A stretch of DNA of 64,000 nt from Piper betle (taxonomy: Eukaryota > Streptophyta > Magnoliopsida > Piperales > Piperaceae). How positions within the stretch are numbered: position 1 is the first letter of the stretch; every line of letters starts with the position of its first letter. The stretch spans positions 89,045 to 153,044 of the forward strand of contig JAURVB010009290.1 of NCBI GenBank assembly GCA_033002965.1. The letters are read 5' to 3'. Shown piece by piece: positions 25,701-37,009 of this stretch. The notes under the pieces are model-generated. The model worked only from the letters and a program-made list of their open reading frames with translations. It was not told the origin of the DNA and ran no database searches. Made by a program: the position numbers and the translations under genes.

Positions 25701-25855
25701 TCGTTGGAAGCAAAAGCCAAAGCCAAAAAGAGGAAGAAAGGGTTGCAAAGCTTAAAAAAATTAGAGGAGAAAGATGGCTGCCATCTATTGCAAGGGCTAT
25801 GCAGAGGGACATGATTGCTTCCAAGAAAGCCAGGGTCGTCGGGGTAGTGTTATAG
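19737..25855 (+). CDS. Conserved plant protein of unknown function, 4 exons, 4.95-kb first intron
   Basis: Exons are 19737-19922, 24875-25022, 25107-25177 and 25602-25855, all GT-AG. The start MSTAGSG leads to [10 protein letters not shown], then [60 protein letters not shown] and [20 protein letters not shown], followed by a basic Ala/Lys/Glu-rich helix and [15 protein letters not shown] near the end. I recognise this as a conserved plant family but cannot assign a function. The last exon changes frame at an A-run (25725-25729): one more A restores [12 protein letters not shown] and reading continues to the stop at 25853-25855 (219 residues). Without it the frame stops at 25812-25814. Intron 1 contains an antisense Ty1/copia fragment. 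The charged, coiled-coil-like C-terminus could suit a nuclear protein, but this is inference. Confidence 0.8.
20640..23760 (-). mobile_element. Truncated Ty1/copia retrotransposon inside intron 1
   Basis: Read on the minus strand the order is: gag zinc knuckle (about 23690-23635), protease DSGATDHV (within 23622-23269), GAG-pre-integrase and integrase (23333-22602, with [14 protein letters not shown] and [11 protein letters not shown]), reverse transcriptase (22328-21663, with [38 protein letters not shown] and active-site YVDG in place of YVDD) and RNase H (about 21331-20925, with [12 protein letters not shown]). A purine tract GCTTGAAGGGGCG precedes a probable 3' LTR from 20871 down to roughly 20640. 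The domain order is typical of copia. It is disrupted by several stops and frameshifts, including Cys-to-stop (TGA) in the zinc knuckle. Most of gag and the 5' LTR are missing. It is defective and antisense to the host gene. Confidence 0.9.
23930..24260 (+). repeat. Possible solo-LTR fragment in the same intron
   Basis: An AT-rich segment has TTAGTTGGAGTTTAGTTC, a TATA-like CCTATAAATATTGTC near 24139 and a downstream TTGTAATAAC, an arrangement resembling the U3-R part of a plant LTR. No partner LTR or target duplication was found, so this is a weak call. Confidence 0.25.
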
Positions 25856-26707
25856 AACTCCACCCACATTTCTGAATTTATATGGGATAAGCCTCTTAAT
25901 TTAATTCAGGAGGTTAATGAAAACCTTGTAATGGAAAACAGTGTGGTCAATTTTTGCCATCGTAATAATTCTGTTTTAGGATCCACTTAATTCCTCTTGC
26001 GTTGGTTAGGTTCGTTAATACATGATTTCATTTCTTGCATATGATTCTCGTTAACCTGATAGCAGATATCTATGCTATTAGCCAACGTTTTTGCGGAGCT
26101 ATACTTTACTTATACCATTGCCAACTTTGATTTGATGTAAGAATTTAATCATTAGTGTGTGACGCGTTAATCTTGACATCTGCATGGAACATCTCTTACC
26201 TTAGGCATCTTCTTGAAATTTGAGTAAGAATCTTGACATCTGCATGGAGCATCTCTTACCTTAGCTCTTACTATGAAATATGAATGAATAATGTGGAGAT
26301 GAGTAAATTTAGGGAGCCTTAAATCCCAATTTCTGAAGTTCTTTAATGTTTCAGGAATTGTAGCCAACGGGATGAGCAAATAAAGAGAAGCAGCAATCTA
26401 ACTGAGCAGATTGACGATGGCTACGGCCAATTCCGTTCACCCACAGGCATGAAGATTGGCCGTTTCGACACATTCACCCATCCCATGCAAGCAAACAAGC
26501 ATGCAGTTTGACCCGCCATGCACACCCGCCAGATTTCAAATGGAAAACCCAATTTGGGGGAATCACCCGCCAAAATTCTCCTCCCCCCAACAGCAACCTC
26601 TTCTCGTTTTGCCAAATTCAAACCATCAATTTTCCCTCTCCTCCATCAATCTCACCTCCTTCAAAATCACATCGTATGCAGAGACCTCTTCTCTTCAGAT
26701 CGGGAAG

Positions 26708-27767
26708 ATGGAGAAGGACGGCTTCCATACCCTTCCGCCCGCCAAAAGGTTCATGCACCTGCAACAGTCCTCCCCACCTTCTCTTCCTCTTCCAAAACCA
26801 TCTCCTCTCCCTGCAAAAAGCGTGCCGATCCCAGCAAGGAATCGGCCTTTACCACCACCGCCTCCTACTGTCTTCCTGCGAAGAAGCGCGTCTGGGCTCC
26901 CCACCCTCCCTTCTCCCCTCTCGACGCTTCCTCCGAAGACGAATCCGAGTCTCACCCGCCGAAGAAACAGCCCCGGCCACTGCCGACGCTGCCGGATCTC
27001 AACGAAGTCGAGGATCCAGATGAGGACGACCCGGTTCCGGAAAAGGCAGAGGAAGCCGCCGGTGCAGTCGAGGAGGAAGAGGAAGATGGGATAGTGTGCT
27101 GTATCTGCAGTAGCACTGACGGCGATCCGTCAGATCCGATCGTTTTCTGCGACGGATGCGACCTCACCGTCCATTCCACCTGCTACGGGGATCCGCTCGT
27201 CCGCGCCGTTCCGGACGGCGACTGGTTCTGCAGCCGGTGTGATCTGACCAAGGAGGACGGAGAAAAGGGCGTTGACACGGATTGCTTCCTGTGTCCAGTC
27301 AAAGGAGGTGCGACGAAGCCGGCCGTGGACGGCCGATGGGCACATATAGCTTGCTCTCTTCTTGTCCCGGAGGTGTTCTTCAAGGACGCCGAGGGACGAG
27401 AAGGGGTCGACTGTAGCCGGGTGCCACGCCAGCGGTGGGAGGGCATGTGCTACATTTGCAGTACAACGAATGGGTGCGTGATTGACTGCTCTGAGCCCAA
27501 GTGCTCTCTGCTTTTCCATGTTGGATGTGGTCTCAAGGAGGACTTGTGCATTGAGTACCGAGAAGGGAGGGGAGGTGCTCTTGTGGCCGGGTTTTGCAGC
27601 GTTCATACACAGCTCTGGCACAAGGTTAGCGAGCTATTGTTTATCACCGAGATGCGGGTTTATTCTCCTTGCTTCACAATTTTGATCATATGGTTTTGTT
27701 TTGGCAGCAACAACAAACGGGGAAATTCAAGATTGTACCTAGGCAGCAGAAGAGGAAGAAGATGTGA
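26708..27767 (+). CDS. PHD / extended-PHD zinc-finger protein (one frameshift in assembly)
   Basis: This is probably a chromatin-reader protein. A first PHD finger (about 27097-27240) has CCICSSTDGD, FCDGCDLTVHSTCYG and DWFCSRC. It is followed by an extended PHD module (about 27280-27610) with DCFLCPVKGG, WAHIACSLLVPEV, MCYICSTTNGCVIDC, LFHVGCGLKE and AGFCSVH. Exon 1 ends at 27624, the intron is GT-AG, and exon 2 (27708-27767) encodes QQQTGKFKIVPRQQKRKKM. The chosen start MEKDGFHTLPPAKRFMHLQQ fits the family N-terminus but is out of frame with the fingers. Adding one A to the run at 26815-26819 gives LPAKKRADPSKES and joins the frames (325 residues). Otherwise an uninterrupted frame starts at 26518 (388 residues), with an N-terminus unlike the family. 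Double PHD/ePHD modules are known from JADE/BRPF-type histone-binding proteins, but the partner here is unknown. Confidence 0.85.
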
Positions 27768-27831
27768 ATTCAATTGCCCAGACAATGTCTATGAGTTGAT
27801 CCCGCCACCCCTGCTTAGTTTAGCAGCTTGA

Positions 27832-28475
27832 TTTAGCTTTACCCTTTACTAGTTGGAAATTTTTAGGCTTCTTTGCAAAATGTAGATGTTTATTTTTTCG
27901 TCAATTAGGTGTTTCGTCAGTTGTGGAAGAATTGTGTGTCTAATGCTTCGCATTACTTGGAAGTTTTGATTTTATTAGCCATGAAGGTTAAAAAACTGCA
28001 ACTAAATCCACATCTTACATTGGCAGAGCAAAAATCAATCGACATTGTGAAAAAAGAAGAAATAAAAATTTCAATCAAGTGAAGAAGCTGAGTCCCTAGA
28101 CAAACTCCAAAAGATGCATTGTGACGTGAAAGAGAGGCTGAAAAGTTATTTAAGGTAGTTTGACATGTTCAATGAAAACCTTCATGAGTAATTTTTATGA
28201 GTTAATGAAGAAACAAAGTTCCGAAAGCTGGCAAATACTACTAAATAGTAAACACAAATACAAATATAAGCAGTGTTTTAATACTTCAACGTGGTCGTAT
28301 CCAAAACAAAGCGAAGCCACCATGGGAAAATCTATAAAGAATTCATTAAGAAATAGGAGTTTTTGTTGCTTCCGCCCTTAGCCTGTCACCCCGTATCTAT
28401 CATCTTAAATAAACAAGCAATTATCAGAATTCGTGTGTAGTTGGATAGTAGGAGAATAAGAACATAGGGACGAAA
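27832..28475. other. Spacer between PHD and Bet v 1-like genes
   Basis: This holds the 3' flank of the PHD gene and the upstream region of the Bet v 1-like gene. No additional gene was recognised. The short frame at 28160-28381 has no family resemblance. Confidence 0.5.
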
Positions 28476-29065
28476 ATGAGAGGACAGCAGACCAACAAGT
28501 TCGATGCCCAGGTCCCAGCATCAGATGTATGGAATGTCTACGGCACTCTAGTTCTTCCGGAGATCCTCAAGAACATACCCAGTCTCTTCAAAGACTTGAA
28601 GATAGCAGGCGATGGATCTGTTGGAACTACCTTCGACATCTACACCCTCCCTGGTTACAGGTTTTTGTTCAACCCAGTTGAAACAATTGATGCTTGTTTG
28701 GAAGAAGGAAGGTTAATAGTAGTACCGACCTCTTTTTTACTCTTTGGTTGTTGTAAATTGCAGGGGCTCCATGTCCATGGGTCCAAGTGGTGATTGTAAC
28801 CTTGGATCATAAACACCGTGCGAAGGAAATGATGACTAAGGAAGGAGGAGTTCTGGACCTGGGTTACACCTTCATGAAGTCTCGTTTCGAGATCATTAAG
28901 AAGGGTAGCAACCTCACCACTACTGGATCAAGCTTCATTTATGAAATAAACGATGCCGACTCTAACAATGAATCCAGTGCGAAAATTTATGAGCTGGGCA
29001 GCATCGCCAAAGCTGCGGTTGGTTACCTGAAGAAGCACTCCGGCTCCTCTGCTCTAGCAGTTTAA
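28476..29065 (+). CDS. Bet v 1-fold protein (norcoclaurine synthase / PR-10-like)
   Basis: Exon 1 is 28476-28653 and exon 2 is 28764-29065. The 110-bp GT-AG intron splits the codon after TLPG, a classic position for this family. The 159-residue product has the usual length. It begins MRGQQTNKFDAQVPASDVWNVY, has the glycine-rich loop GDGSVG (residues 45-50), then VIVTLDHKHRAKEMM, GGVLDLGYTFMKSRFEIIKKG and a C-terminal helix KAAVGYLKKHSG. Bet v 1-fold proteins bind hydrophobic ligands. Members with this pattern include norcoclaurine synthase-like enzymes and PR-10 or ligand-binding proteins. No substrate can be assigned. The gene is intact. Confidence 0.88.
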
Positions 29066-29632
29066 CTCGGTAGCCACCTCGGATAAATAGCGAAAGAAAG
29101 ATCCGGTTCCAAGGCATGTCTATTTTCTACAGCAAAAAATTGTAGTGAAATGTTTGTGTTACGTTGGTATGACTATTGTTAGAGAGGGTATAGAGTATGG
29201 GTAAAAGTATAATTTCCAATTCTTGAACGAGGGAAAGGGGCGGAATAGTTATAAAATTGAAATATGTAACCGAATTCAGTTATGACTTTTGAATTGAAAA
29301 TTGAGAATTGTTGAGTGCTCCGCATCTTGAGGAAGAGTTCCCGAAAATCCTTGGAATCAGATGTTCTTCATCTGATCGCCATTGATTTGTTGCAGTGATC
29401 ATTGTTGCGGGTTCTAGTCAGCAGGATGGCGTCGGCGAAGCAAAGCTCTAAATAGAGCAAGGGCAAGGAGCTGGTGATCGAACTTGGGGAGGAAATCATT
29501 CCATACGTGGTGATCGGTGTAAGATGGGGTTGAAATAAAACATGAGATATGTTCTCTTGGATTAGAAAGATTGGTTTCGTCTACTTGTACTCTTCTTAAT
29601 TCACAAATAACCCATCTTTCTTAACTTGGCCC
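29066..29632. other. Spacer, no gene recognised
   Basis: After the 3' end of the Bet v 1-like gene there is a moderately GC-rich segment (about 29310-29560) with an interrupted reading frame (MASAKQSSK, then stop). It resembles no family I recognise and may be a repeat relic. Confidence 0.35.
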
Positions 29633-29649
29633 TATATATATATATATAT

Positions 29650-30060
29650 GGAAAAGTATTGATGTACTCCAACACAGCCATCTTGGCTGTGCTGGAGTTT
29701 GATCTTGGCCATTGGATTAACATCCAACGGCTAAGATCAAAAAAAAATGAGGGGGGGGCGACATGCGATGGGGGGTGCGGCGCAGCGGGGTGGTGGGCGG
29801 GGGACGGGGTGGCGGTGGTGTCGCTTGGCAGCGGGGTTGCGGGCCGGTAGGGGAAGAGGCGGGGCGGCTAGATCTGTCACCCCGCCGCCGTGAGGGTTAC
29901 GTCGCTGCCCCCGACGGGGCGGGGCAGGTGGGGTAGTGTCGTGTCGGCCGTTGGATTAAATCCAACGACGGGAGAAGAGGGGAAGTGGGGGGCATGTTTT
30001 AGCCGTTGGATTTGGTCTAACGACTGAAACACTACAACACAGCCCCCCCCCCCCCCCACC

Positions 30061-30063
<3 letters not shown>
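29650..30063 (-). mobile_element. GC-rich hairpin-ended element, family Y, copy 3
   Basis: Flanked by (TA)n on both sides (29633-29649 and 30064-30105). The left end GAAAAGTATTGATGTACTCC with hairpin arms ACACAGCCA and TGGCTGTGCT, and then GATCTTGGCCATTGGATTAA with ATCCAACGGCTAAGATC, match the TTTTC-end of the copies at 13.2 kb. The G-rich core is shorter (about 200 bp). The right end keeps TTTTAGCCGTTGGATTTGG and CTGAAACACT but has lost the terminal hairpin. A run of 15 C residues (about 30042-30056) follows. Confidence 0.75.
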
Positions 30064-30105
<42 letters not shown>

Positions 30106-30107
<2 letters not shown>

Positions 30108-30738
30108 GGTTGGGTGACCTGGGGCGACCCCAGGAAAATTTTCCTGGGGTCGCCCCAAATCTGGACCGTCCGATCATAAGGACGGTCCAGATTTCTTCTT
30201 CTTAAAACCCTAACCCCTCTCCTCCTCCCATGCGCCGCCGCCGCCGCCGGGCCGCTGTCGCCGCCGCCGCGCGACCCCGCCCTCGCCGCCACCGTCGCTC
30301 GCCGTCGCCACCGTCCGCGGGCGTGGGTTGTCGCCGCGTTGCCGCGCGACCCCGCCACTGCCGGGGTTGTCCCCGCGTTGCCGCGCGACCTCGCCTGCCA
30401 GCGCCGCCCTTGCTCCTCGGCCGACGCGGACGGGTGCGGTGACGGCGGCGGTGCCATGGACGTGGGTGCGGCGAAGGGTGGCACCGCCGCTGCCGAGGGT
30501 GGCGAGGGTAGCTGCAGCGGCGCGGCGAGGGCGGCGAGGCAGCGGCGAGGGCGGCGGCGACGGCGGCGGCGGCGGCGAGCGGCGAGCGGCGAGCGGCGGC
30601 GGCGGCGGCAGGTGGAGGGTTAGGATTAGGGTTTTTTTTTAAAAAACAGATCTGAGCCGTCAGATTAGATCTGACGGCCCAGATTAGGGTGACCGCAGGA
30701 AATTATTCCTGCGGTCGCCCCCGAACTAGCCAATCCCT
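30106..30738. mobile_element. GC-rich hairpin-ended element, family X, copy 1 (mismatched ends)
   Basis: It lies between (TA)n tracts (30064-30105 and about 30739-30757) and shares the left tract with the Y element before it. The left end starts GGGGTTGGGTGACC and contains a perfect palindrome, GGCGACCCCAGGAAAA with its complement, then a second hairpin with arms CTGGACCGTCC and GGACGGTCCAG. The core is GCC/GGC-repeat DNA. The right end has the same two-hairpin design but different sequence: GCCGTCAGAT/ATCTGACGGC and GACCGCAGGAAAT/ATTCCTGCGGTC, ending in a version of GGGATTGGCTAGTTCG read inverted. There is no coding capacity. It ends about 320 bp upstream of the POLK start codon. Confidence 0.75.
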
Positions 30739-31057
30739 ATATATATATATATATATAGATATTAACTTTAAGCTATTTTTCTTAAAATCTAAACCTTAAT
30801 CTGAGGTGAACCATCAAATAATTCTTTCACTGACCATCGAATCAAGTGGATAATGATAATGATTCATTTACTAGATTTCTGTTATGAAATTAAATTTTTT
30901 TATTTTTATTTATATATACGAAAAAAATATTTTGGAAAAAAGTCAATGGGTAAGAGGAAGCGGGTGGACAGGTAACTAGAAACGATGCGGTGTTGTTATC
31001 TCTCTTTTCCATGGTTTTGGCGGCGACCGAGAGAGGAGTTGTGAATTCGCCGGTGGA

Positions 31058-34000
31058 ATGGAGGCGACCTCCGCCGGCGACCGTCGGCCATGGCAGTCCT
31101 ACCACACTGTATACACCAATGCCAAAGCAGGTTTTCACTCTTTTCCTTCTCCCTTTTCTGCTCTTTTCGTCTGTGAGCCCTAAAGTTTGTGTCTTTGGTG
31201 CGTGTCTGCTTACTTGGTCATCTGGAGAAACAACCAGATGTTAGTACCGTAATGTGACATGCTATGAGAAGTAAATGTTTGTAGTTGGAAAGTCTTCATG
31301 CTTGACAGATTTTGATTTTCGGGTGAACTTTAAATTTGGTCAAAGAGCTTGTCCTTAAGAACCATTGGAAAGGTTGTGATACTTGGTGGCGCTTTATGCA
31401 TGCTCTTAAGCTCGTATGTTTATGAATAGTATAATGAAAGACTTCAATTGTGTTTTTTTTTTTTTGTTAGTTATCATTTTTTGTAAGTGTTCGAATTAAA
31501 TTTATTTTTAGCAAATGTTTGAATTTTTGGATTGAGAACCTTAGTGTTGGAAAATAGGATCTAAATGTCCTATCACGATAAGATGACATGATATAAAAAT
31601 TAATTTTTTGTAATTAAATGACTTGGTATAAAAAATAATTTTTTTCTAATTGAATGACATGATATAAAAAACAATTTTCTGTAATTAAATAGGTTTCACG
31701 TTTGAAAAATTTTGGGAAGAATTTTTAATTAGCTCAAAGAGCTTTTATCTTATATTCAGTCTTAAGATTGTGGTAATTTTTGGCGTTTTATATGTTCCCT
31801 TATGTTTTTGTGCATATGAATACTGTAATGTTTTTTTTTTTGTTTGTGACCATGTTTTAAAGTCTTGGAAATGAATTTCTATAGGAATGGATGGAGTAGA
31901 CAAACAGAAAGTGCAGAAGGTAATATATGAGATGAGCAAAGGGTCAAAGTACTTTGAGAATGAGAGAAGGAAAGAGGCACTGATCCGACAAAAAATCAGT
32001 AACTTGCGTGCCCAATATGTGAAGCTCACAGATTCAGAAGTATCCCATTTTCAAATGGTTTGAATGCAGATGTTTATTTTAATAGCTGTGTTTATCGCCA
32101 AGTTTTTACAGTTTTGTCTTTGATAATGTGTCTTTCACATAGGGAATCTGCAGATTGCTGATAAGAAGATAATGGAGCTTGAAGCTTCACGTGATCTGAC
32201 GAGGACTTGGTTGCATGTTGACATGGATGCTTTTTATGCTGCGGTAGAAACACTAGATAATCCTGCACTGAAGGGACGGCCACTGGCTGTTGGTAGCTTG
32301 TCCATGATCTGCACTGCAAACTACGAGGTTTGTAATCTTAGCATTTGTTCATTTTACTGCTTTTCAATCAATAGGTGTGGAGTATGTGTTTTGACATTAT
32401 ATTTTGTCATTTGTTTGCATATTTTTGTTGTGGCCTCTCTCTTATTGAGGTTACTTATCATAGCTTTTACAAAATTGCAAATGTCTTGCAAAATATATTT
32501 GCAGTCTCAGGCTATTTTTGTCCTTGGATTTTACTAACAATCTTATTTTAATGAATTAGGCTCGAAAATTTGGAGTTAGAGCTGCAATGCCTGGCTTTAT
32601 TGGAAGGAAGCTGTGTCCTGATCTGATATTTGTACCCACTGATTTCAAGAAATATACTCACTATAGTGAATTGACGAGAAGGGGTAAGCTAATCTCTGTG
32701 CCAATAAGTTTTTATATTCATTGAAGCTTTTCAGTCACACTGTAATGTTAATTTGATTTGGTGCAGTTTTCAGCAGATATGACCCTTCTTTCCTTGCGGC
32801 TAGTTTGGATGAGGCTTACTTGGATGTAACTGAGGTCTGCAGTGAAAGGTGTCTCACAGGAGAAGAAGTAAGTTTCAATGCAACAAACTTTTTGTCCAAT
32901 TAAAGGCTATGTTCATTGTTTATGGATGTTTCTTAGACCTAGATCCTTTTATTTTTCTGTTATATTATCCTGTGGAGATTGCGGAAGAGCTTAGAGCCTC
33001 AGTTCATGAAGGAACGGGTCTTACATGTAGTGCTGGAGTTGCACCAAACCGCATGCTTGCAAAGGTATCTCTGGGGCTTATTCAGCTAGATTGGTTGTAT
33101 CATTTTTATTTGGAGACAAATTTTGTATTATCATCAATGAGGTGGATTTTTCAGACTATTTTGATGCTATGATAGATTACAAAATGGTCATAGACTCACT
33201 TGAACTGAGAGTGACGAAGGGATTGATAAGAGTGGAGGAAAAATGATGTAATTAATGCATGGTCTTGTTTGTTACTTTTAATGCTTTTCTATTATTGTAT
33301 CTTTGTTTGTTTGCTATGGTTAATTAAGCAAGTGGGCATCGAAAGAAAAAAAAAGGTGAAAAGTAGAGGGGGCAAACTTTTAATGTATAATAACTTATTT
33401 ATCTTATTAGATATATCACCATTTGTTGATAGACAGAGCAGAGTGAAGTGGGAAGATTAAGGGGATTGAGGAAGATGATGTGAGGGAAAAGATTTGTGTT
33501 ATTTTCCAATCTCCACCTTCGGATAACATTCCCGTCTTTGTGTTCAGGTTTGCTCTGATATAAACAAACCAAATGGGCAATTTATCCTTCTAAATGACAG
33601 AGTGGCTGTTATGACTTTTATATCATCCCTCCCAATTAGAAAGGTAACTTGCTGATGCATGGTTGGTGTAATTAAGATGTCAAGTTATAAATTTATTGAT
33701 CACATTTTGTTCCGATTATTCAATTGAGGGGGTAGTTCAATGTAAAAAGAAAATGTAGTTGCCTTTCGATTTGTAAAGATGGAGGTTGCTTTGCTGGTGG
33801 CCACTTTATGTCTTTTTGACTTTACCTATTTTCAAAAGAAGGTTGAAAGGCGGACTTTGTGAGGTTCATTTTATAATGTTTTTATCTTTTTCTTTGACAT
33901 CATTGACTTATTGCTTTCTAGTTTGAGACCATGTTTCTTTTGGATCAGATTACAAATCTTGCATTTCATCTGAAATATTTTAACAAAAACTGTCGTCAGG

Positions 34001-36732
34001 TTGGAGGCATTGGTAATGTCACGGAGCATGTGTTAAGAGATGTCCTTGGAATTAACACATGTGAGGAGATGCTGCAGAAAAGTGCTTACATCTGCGCTCT
34101 GTTCTCTAGCTGTTCTGCAGGTCCATCCATTCTTTATAATTGTTTCATAGTGTGAATTGTGATATGAAGCATAACCTTTATCTATGTTTTCTTTTCTGGC
34201 AGATTTTTTCATTTCTATTGGACTGGGCTTAGGACATACAGACCATCCACAAGCAAGATCTCGGAAAAGTATAAGTTGTGAGAGGACCTTCTCAACAACA
34301 GCAGATGAAGCGTTCATATTTCAAAAAGTTGGTAAGTAATAAAAACATGAATCTTTTAAATGGAGAAGTATGATATATCTTACTACCTTCTTGCTCTGCA
34401 GCCGACATTGCAGAAAGTTTAGCTGCTGACATGGCAAAAGAGAGCCTGAGCGGTCGAACTTTGACACTTAAACTGAAGACTGAAACTTTTGAGGTATAAT
34501 ATGGTCTATATTTCTTTGGTTGCTAACATGGTGTAAAACTCCTGAACTCGGTTGATGAAAATAATTTTTTTTCATGCTGCAGTTTTCCTTGTATCAGCCG
34601 TTTGGATGGTTTATCATTATAAAAAAAATTTTAAAAGAATAATTTTTGTCTTTTTTACCCTAAGTCTTTAACTCCAAAACTGATTTGCTCAAATTGACAG
34701 AGCATTTGACCGACTCCACAAAAAAAGCTGAATATCTATGTGCCTGCTATTTAAATTTGACTTTTTTCTTCTAAATGTTTATTGAATAATTTAAAGTTTA
34801 CAGGTACGATCTAGAGCTTTGACTTTGGGGAAATCTATTAACTCAAAAGAGGACATTTTATCTCATGCTTCCAAATTATTGAAAGTGGAACTACCTCTTT
34901 CTGTGAGGCTGATTGGTAGGATAATCATTGCTCATAATTTACTTTCACTGTCGAAGTGATTTTTCAGATTGCTTAGTGGGAGCACAATGATGATAATTAG
35001 AAGATTTAGTATTTCTTGAAGCCATCTCTTATTTGAAGGACTTCTTGTCGTTTTTCCATGTTTTTAAAATCGATATGTTTGTGGTTGTTACTTTTTAATG
35101 AATCAAAGGTTATTTCAGATATTATCAATAAATATGCTGATTTGATGAATTCCTTTTTTTGACAGGCTTGCGCATGTCTCATTTTGGTGATGAAAATTTT
35201 AATTATGTAGACCCAACACAAAAAACTCTCATGGACTACGTAACCACCAGTGGAAATTTGGGAAAAGTTGCCAACACCTCTAATATGTCAGTTTCTTCTA
35301 TCGATGATGATCGGGAAGTAAATTTTCAAAATAGAGTTGTCAATGCTTCTCCTGCTATAATCTGGAATCTATCCAGTCATGGTGGTCTTGTAGCCTCAGA
35401 TCATTTACTTGATGTTGATGGATATGAAGAAGAAAGAGCCAAGGTTTGTATGTGACTGATGCAGGAGCGTATATGGAAACTCTAATAATTAGAGCCTAGC
35501 TTATTTTGAGAAGAGTTTTATTTTATGATATTTCTCAGTTTGGTTCCCCTTGGAGTCTTATAATTGAAATAGCATTTTAGGAAGTCTTCTTGTTCAAGTC
35601 ATACTAGAATTAGGATTTTACTTTTAGTCTGTAAAATATGGCTTGGGGCTTTCATTGTAGAGATGCTTATGAATTGAATAAAGCTTTGTTTGGTTACCTA
35701 TTTAGTTCTCTATGATCAGTCTCAATTATTCTCCACTTTTGTCTAATTCTTATCCCTTCAAATTATTCATCTATGTTCCAAAAGCTAATACTCCATTAGT
35801 GTCTCAAGTTGTCTTTCTAAGGCCTGGTTTTCTCTTTGTTCCAATTATCTAAAATGTTTATCTGGGATATCATTTTATTGGTCACATATGCTTCATTTGC
35901 ATGCTAAACATCTTAGAAGTTCCTGTTTTATTTCAAGTTGCATGTTTGATGCCTCCATTGGACTTGCTTAACCATGCAATTGGTTGTTTTAATGTTCAAT
36001 GTCTGTTGACTTTTTTCCATTTCTATTTTAGTAAGTCTTGAAGTTGATGTTGAATATTCACCCAGATACAGGATAATGGTTCTGATTCCCATATAACACG
36101 GTCTAATGGAAGCAATACAGCATGTGCGAGAGAAGTGATCACCTCTCCGTCTATTGTACAATCTGGTTCAAGCAATATTGAAATTGCAGACGGAATAGAC
36201 AAGTGTTTCTATGGTCAAAAAGTTCAAGCATTCTGGCTAGATGATTATAAATGCTGTGTGTGTGGATTCGAACTACCTCCTTGCTTTAAAGAAGAGAGGC
36301 AAAATCACTTTGATTTCCACTTGGCTGAGAAGCTCCAGAAAGAAGAATTAAAGAGCAATGGTGGATCAAGTAGCCAGAACCTGAGGTATTACCTTATTTT
36401 TATGTTTTTTGACATTTGCAAGCTTACTGGTATTTCAAGGGACAAATGGAGACAAAATCTAACTGCTTTAATGCATTTTATTCTATGTTCAATTCGGTGT
36501 TTTATTTTATGTTGCTTTAATGCATTTTCTGATTCACTTTGGAAACTTCAAGCTCTAAGGATTTGCCCTACTTTTTGTGTCATTGAAGAGCTGATATGGC
36601 TTTCTGTATGTCAGATCTGTTAAGAAAGATGAATGCCCGGGGAAAACAACTTCACGTAAGAAGCAGAAAGCCTCTCCAGAAGTTAGAAAGCCCCTCACTA
36701 TCGATTCCTTCTTCGACAAACGGAGTGTATAG
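31058..36732 (+). CDS. POLK: DNA polymerase kappa (Y-family translesion polymerase), 14 exons
   Basis: Exons: 31058-31130, 31885-32057, 32154-32327, 32560-32683, 32767-32867, 32978-33064, 33548-33643, 34000-34120, 34203-34331, 34402-34493, 34804-34915, 35166-35443, 36066-36385 and 36615-36732. All introns are GT-AG and phases join to about 665 residues, near the plant POLK length. The N-clasp includes RPWQSYHTVYTNAKAGMDGVDKQKVQK. Catalytic motifs are HVDMDAFYAAVE (Asp105, Asp107) and SLDEAYLD (Asp196, Glu197). Next come [28 protein letters not shown], the helix-hairpin-helix region RKVGGIGNVTEHVL and the little-finger domain ending SVRLIGLRMS. The C-terminus has a C2H2 ubiquitin-binding zinc finger (C583, C586, H601, H605; UBZ type) and a degenerate PIP-like end, PLTIDSFFDKR. 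The enzyme extends DNA past minor-groove lesions and mismatches in the nucleus. The start of exon 13 could be 36066 or 36072. The gene appears intact. Confidence 0.95.
31573..31690. repeat. Three-copy minisatellite in POLK intron 1
   Basis: Three diverged copies of an AT-rich unit of about 40 bp, each starting ATGACATGATATAAAAA or ATGACTTGGTATAAAAA and ending TTCTGTAATTAA or similar, lie in tandem. Confidence 0.7.
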
Positions 36733-36838
36733 TTGTGTTTGAAAAAAGTGTATAGTTGATAGTTTTATGTGCCTTATTGTTCAATTATGTATCTGCTATG
36801 TTACTCGTCAAATTCTTACATTTGTTTGCTAAAACTGT

Positions 36839-36854
36839 AATAAACATCAATAAA
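36839..36854 (+). terminator. POLK polyadenylation signals
   Basis: Two AATAAA hexamers (36839-36844 and 36849-36854) lie about 110 bp after the POLK stop codon and are the likely poly(A) signals. Confidence 0.55.
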
Positions 36855-37009
36855 GTTACCTTTTCTTTAGAATTAGCCTCTTCTTATTCTTTAGGTCTGA
36901 ATCTTATTTCTAAGCTACTCTTCGTGGTTTAATGTTTCATTAGCCCTTTTTTTGTTATTGGTTCGAAGGTGTTGCTTTATCAACTCAATATTTAAATGTG
37001 GTCTCTTGG

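Noticed and set aside
26456..27094. An independent 212-codon Pro/Ser/Arg-rich protein overlapping the PHD gene
   Set aside because: Its first half is the N-terminus of the PHD protein before the homopolymer break; the rest is out-of-frame readthrough.
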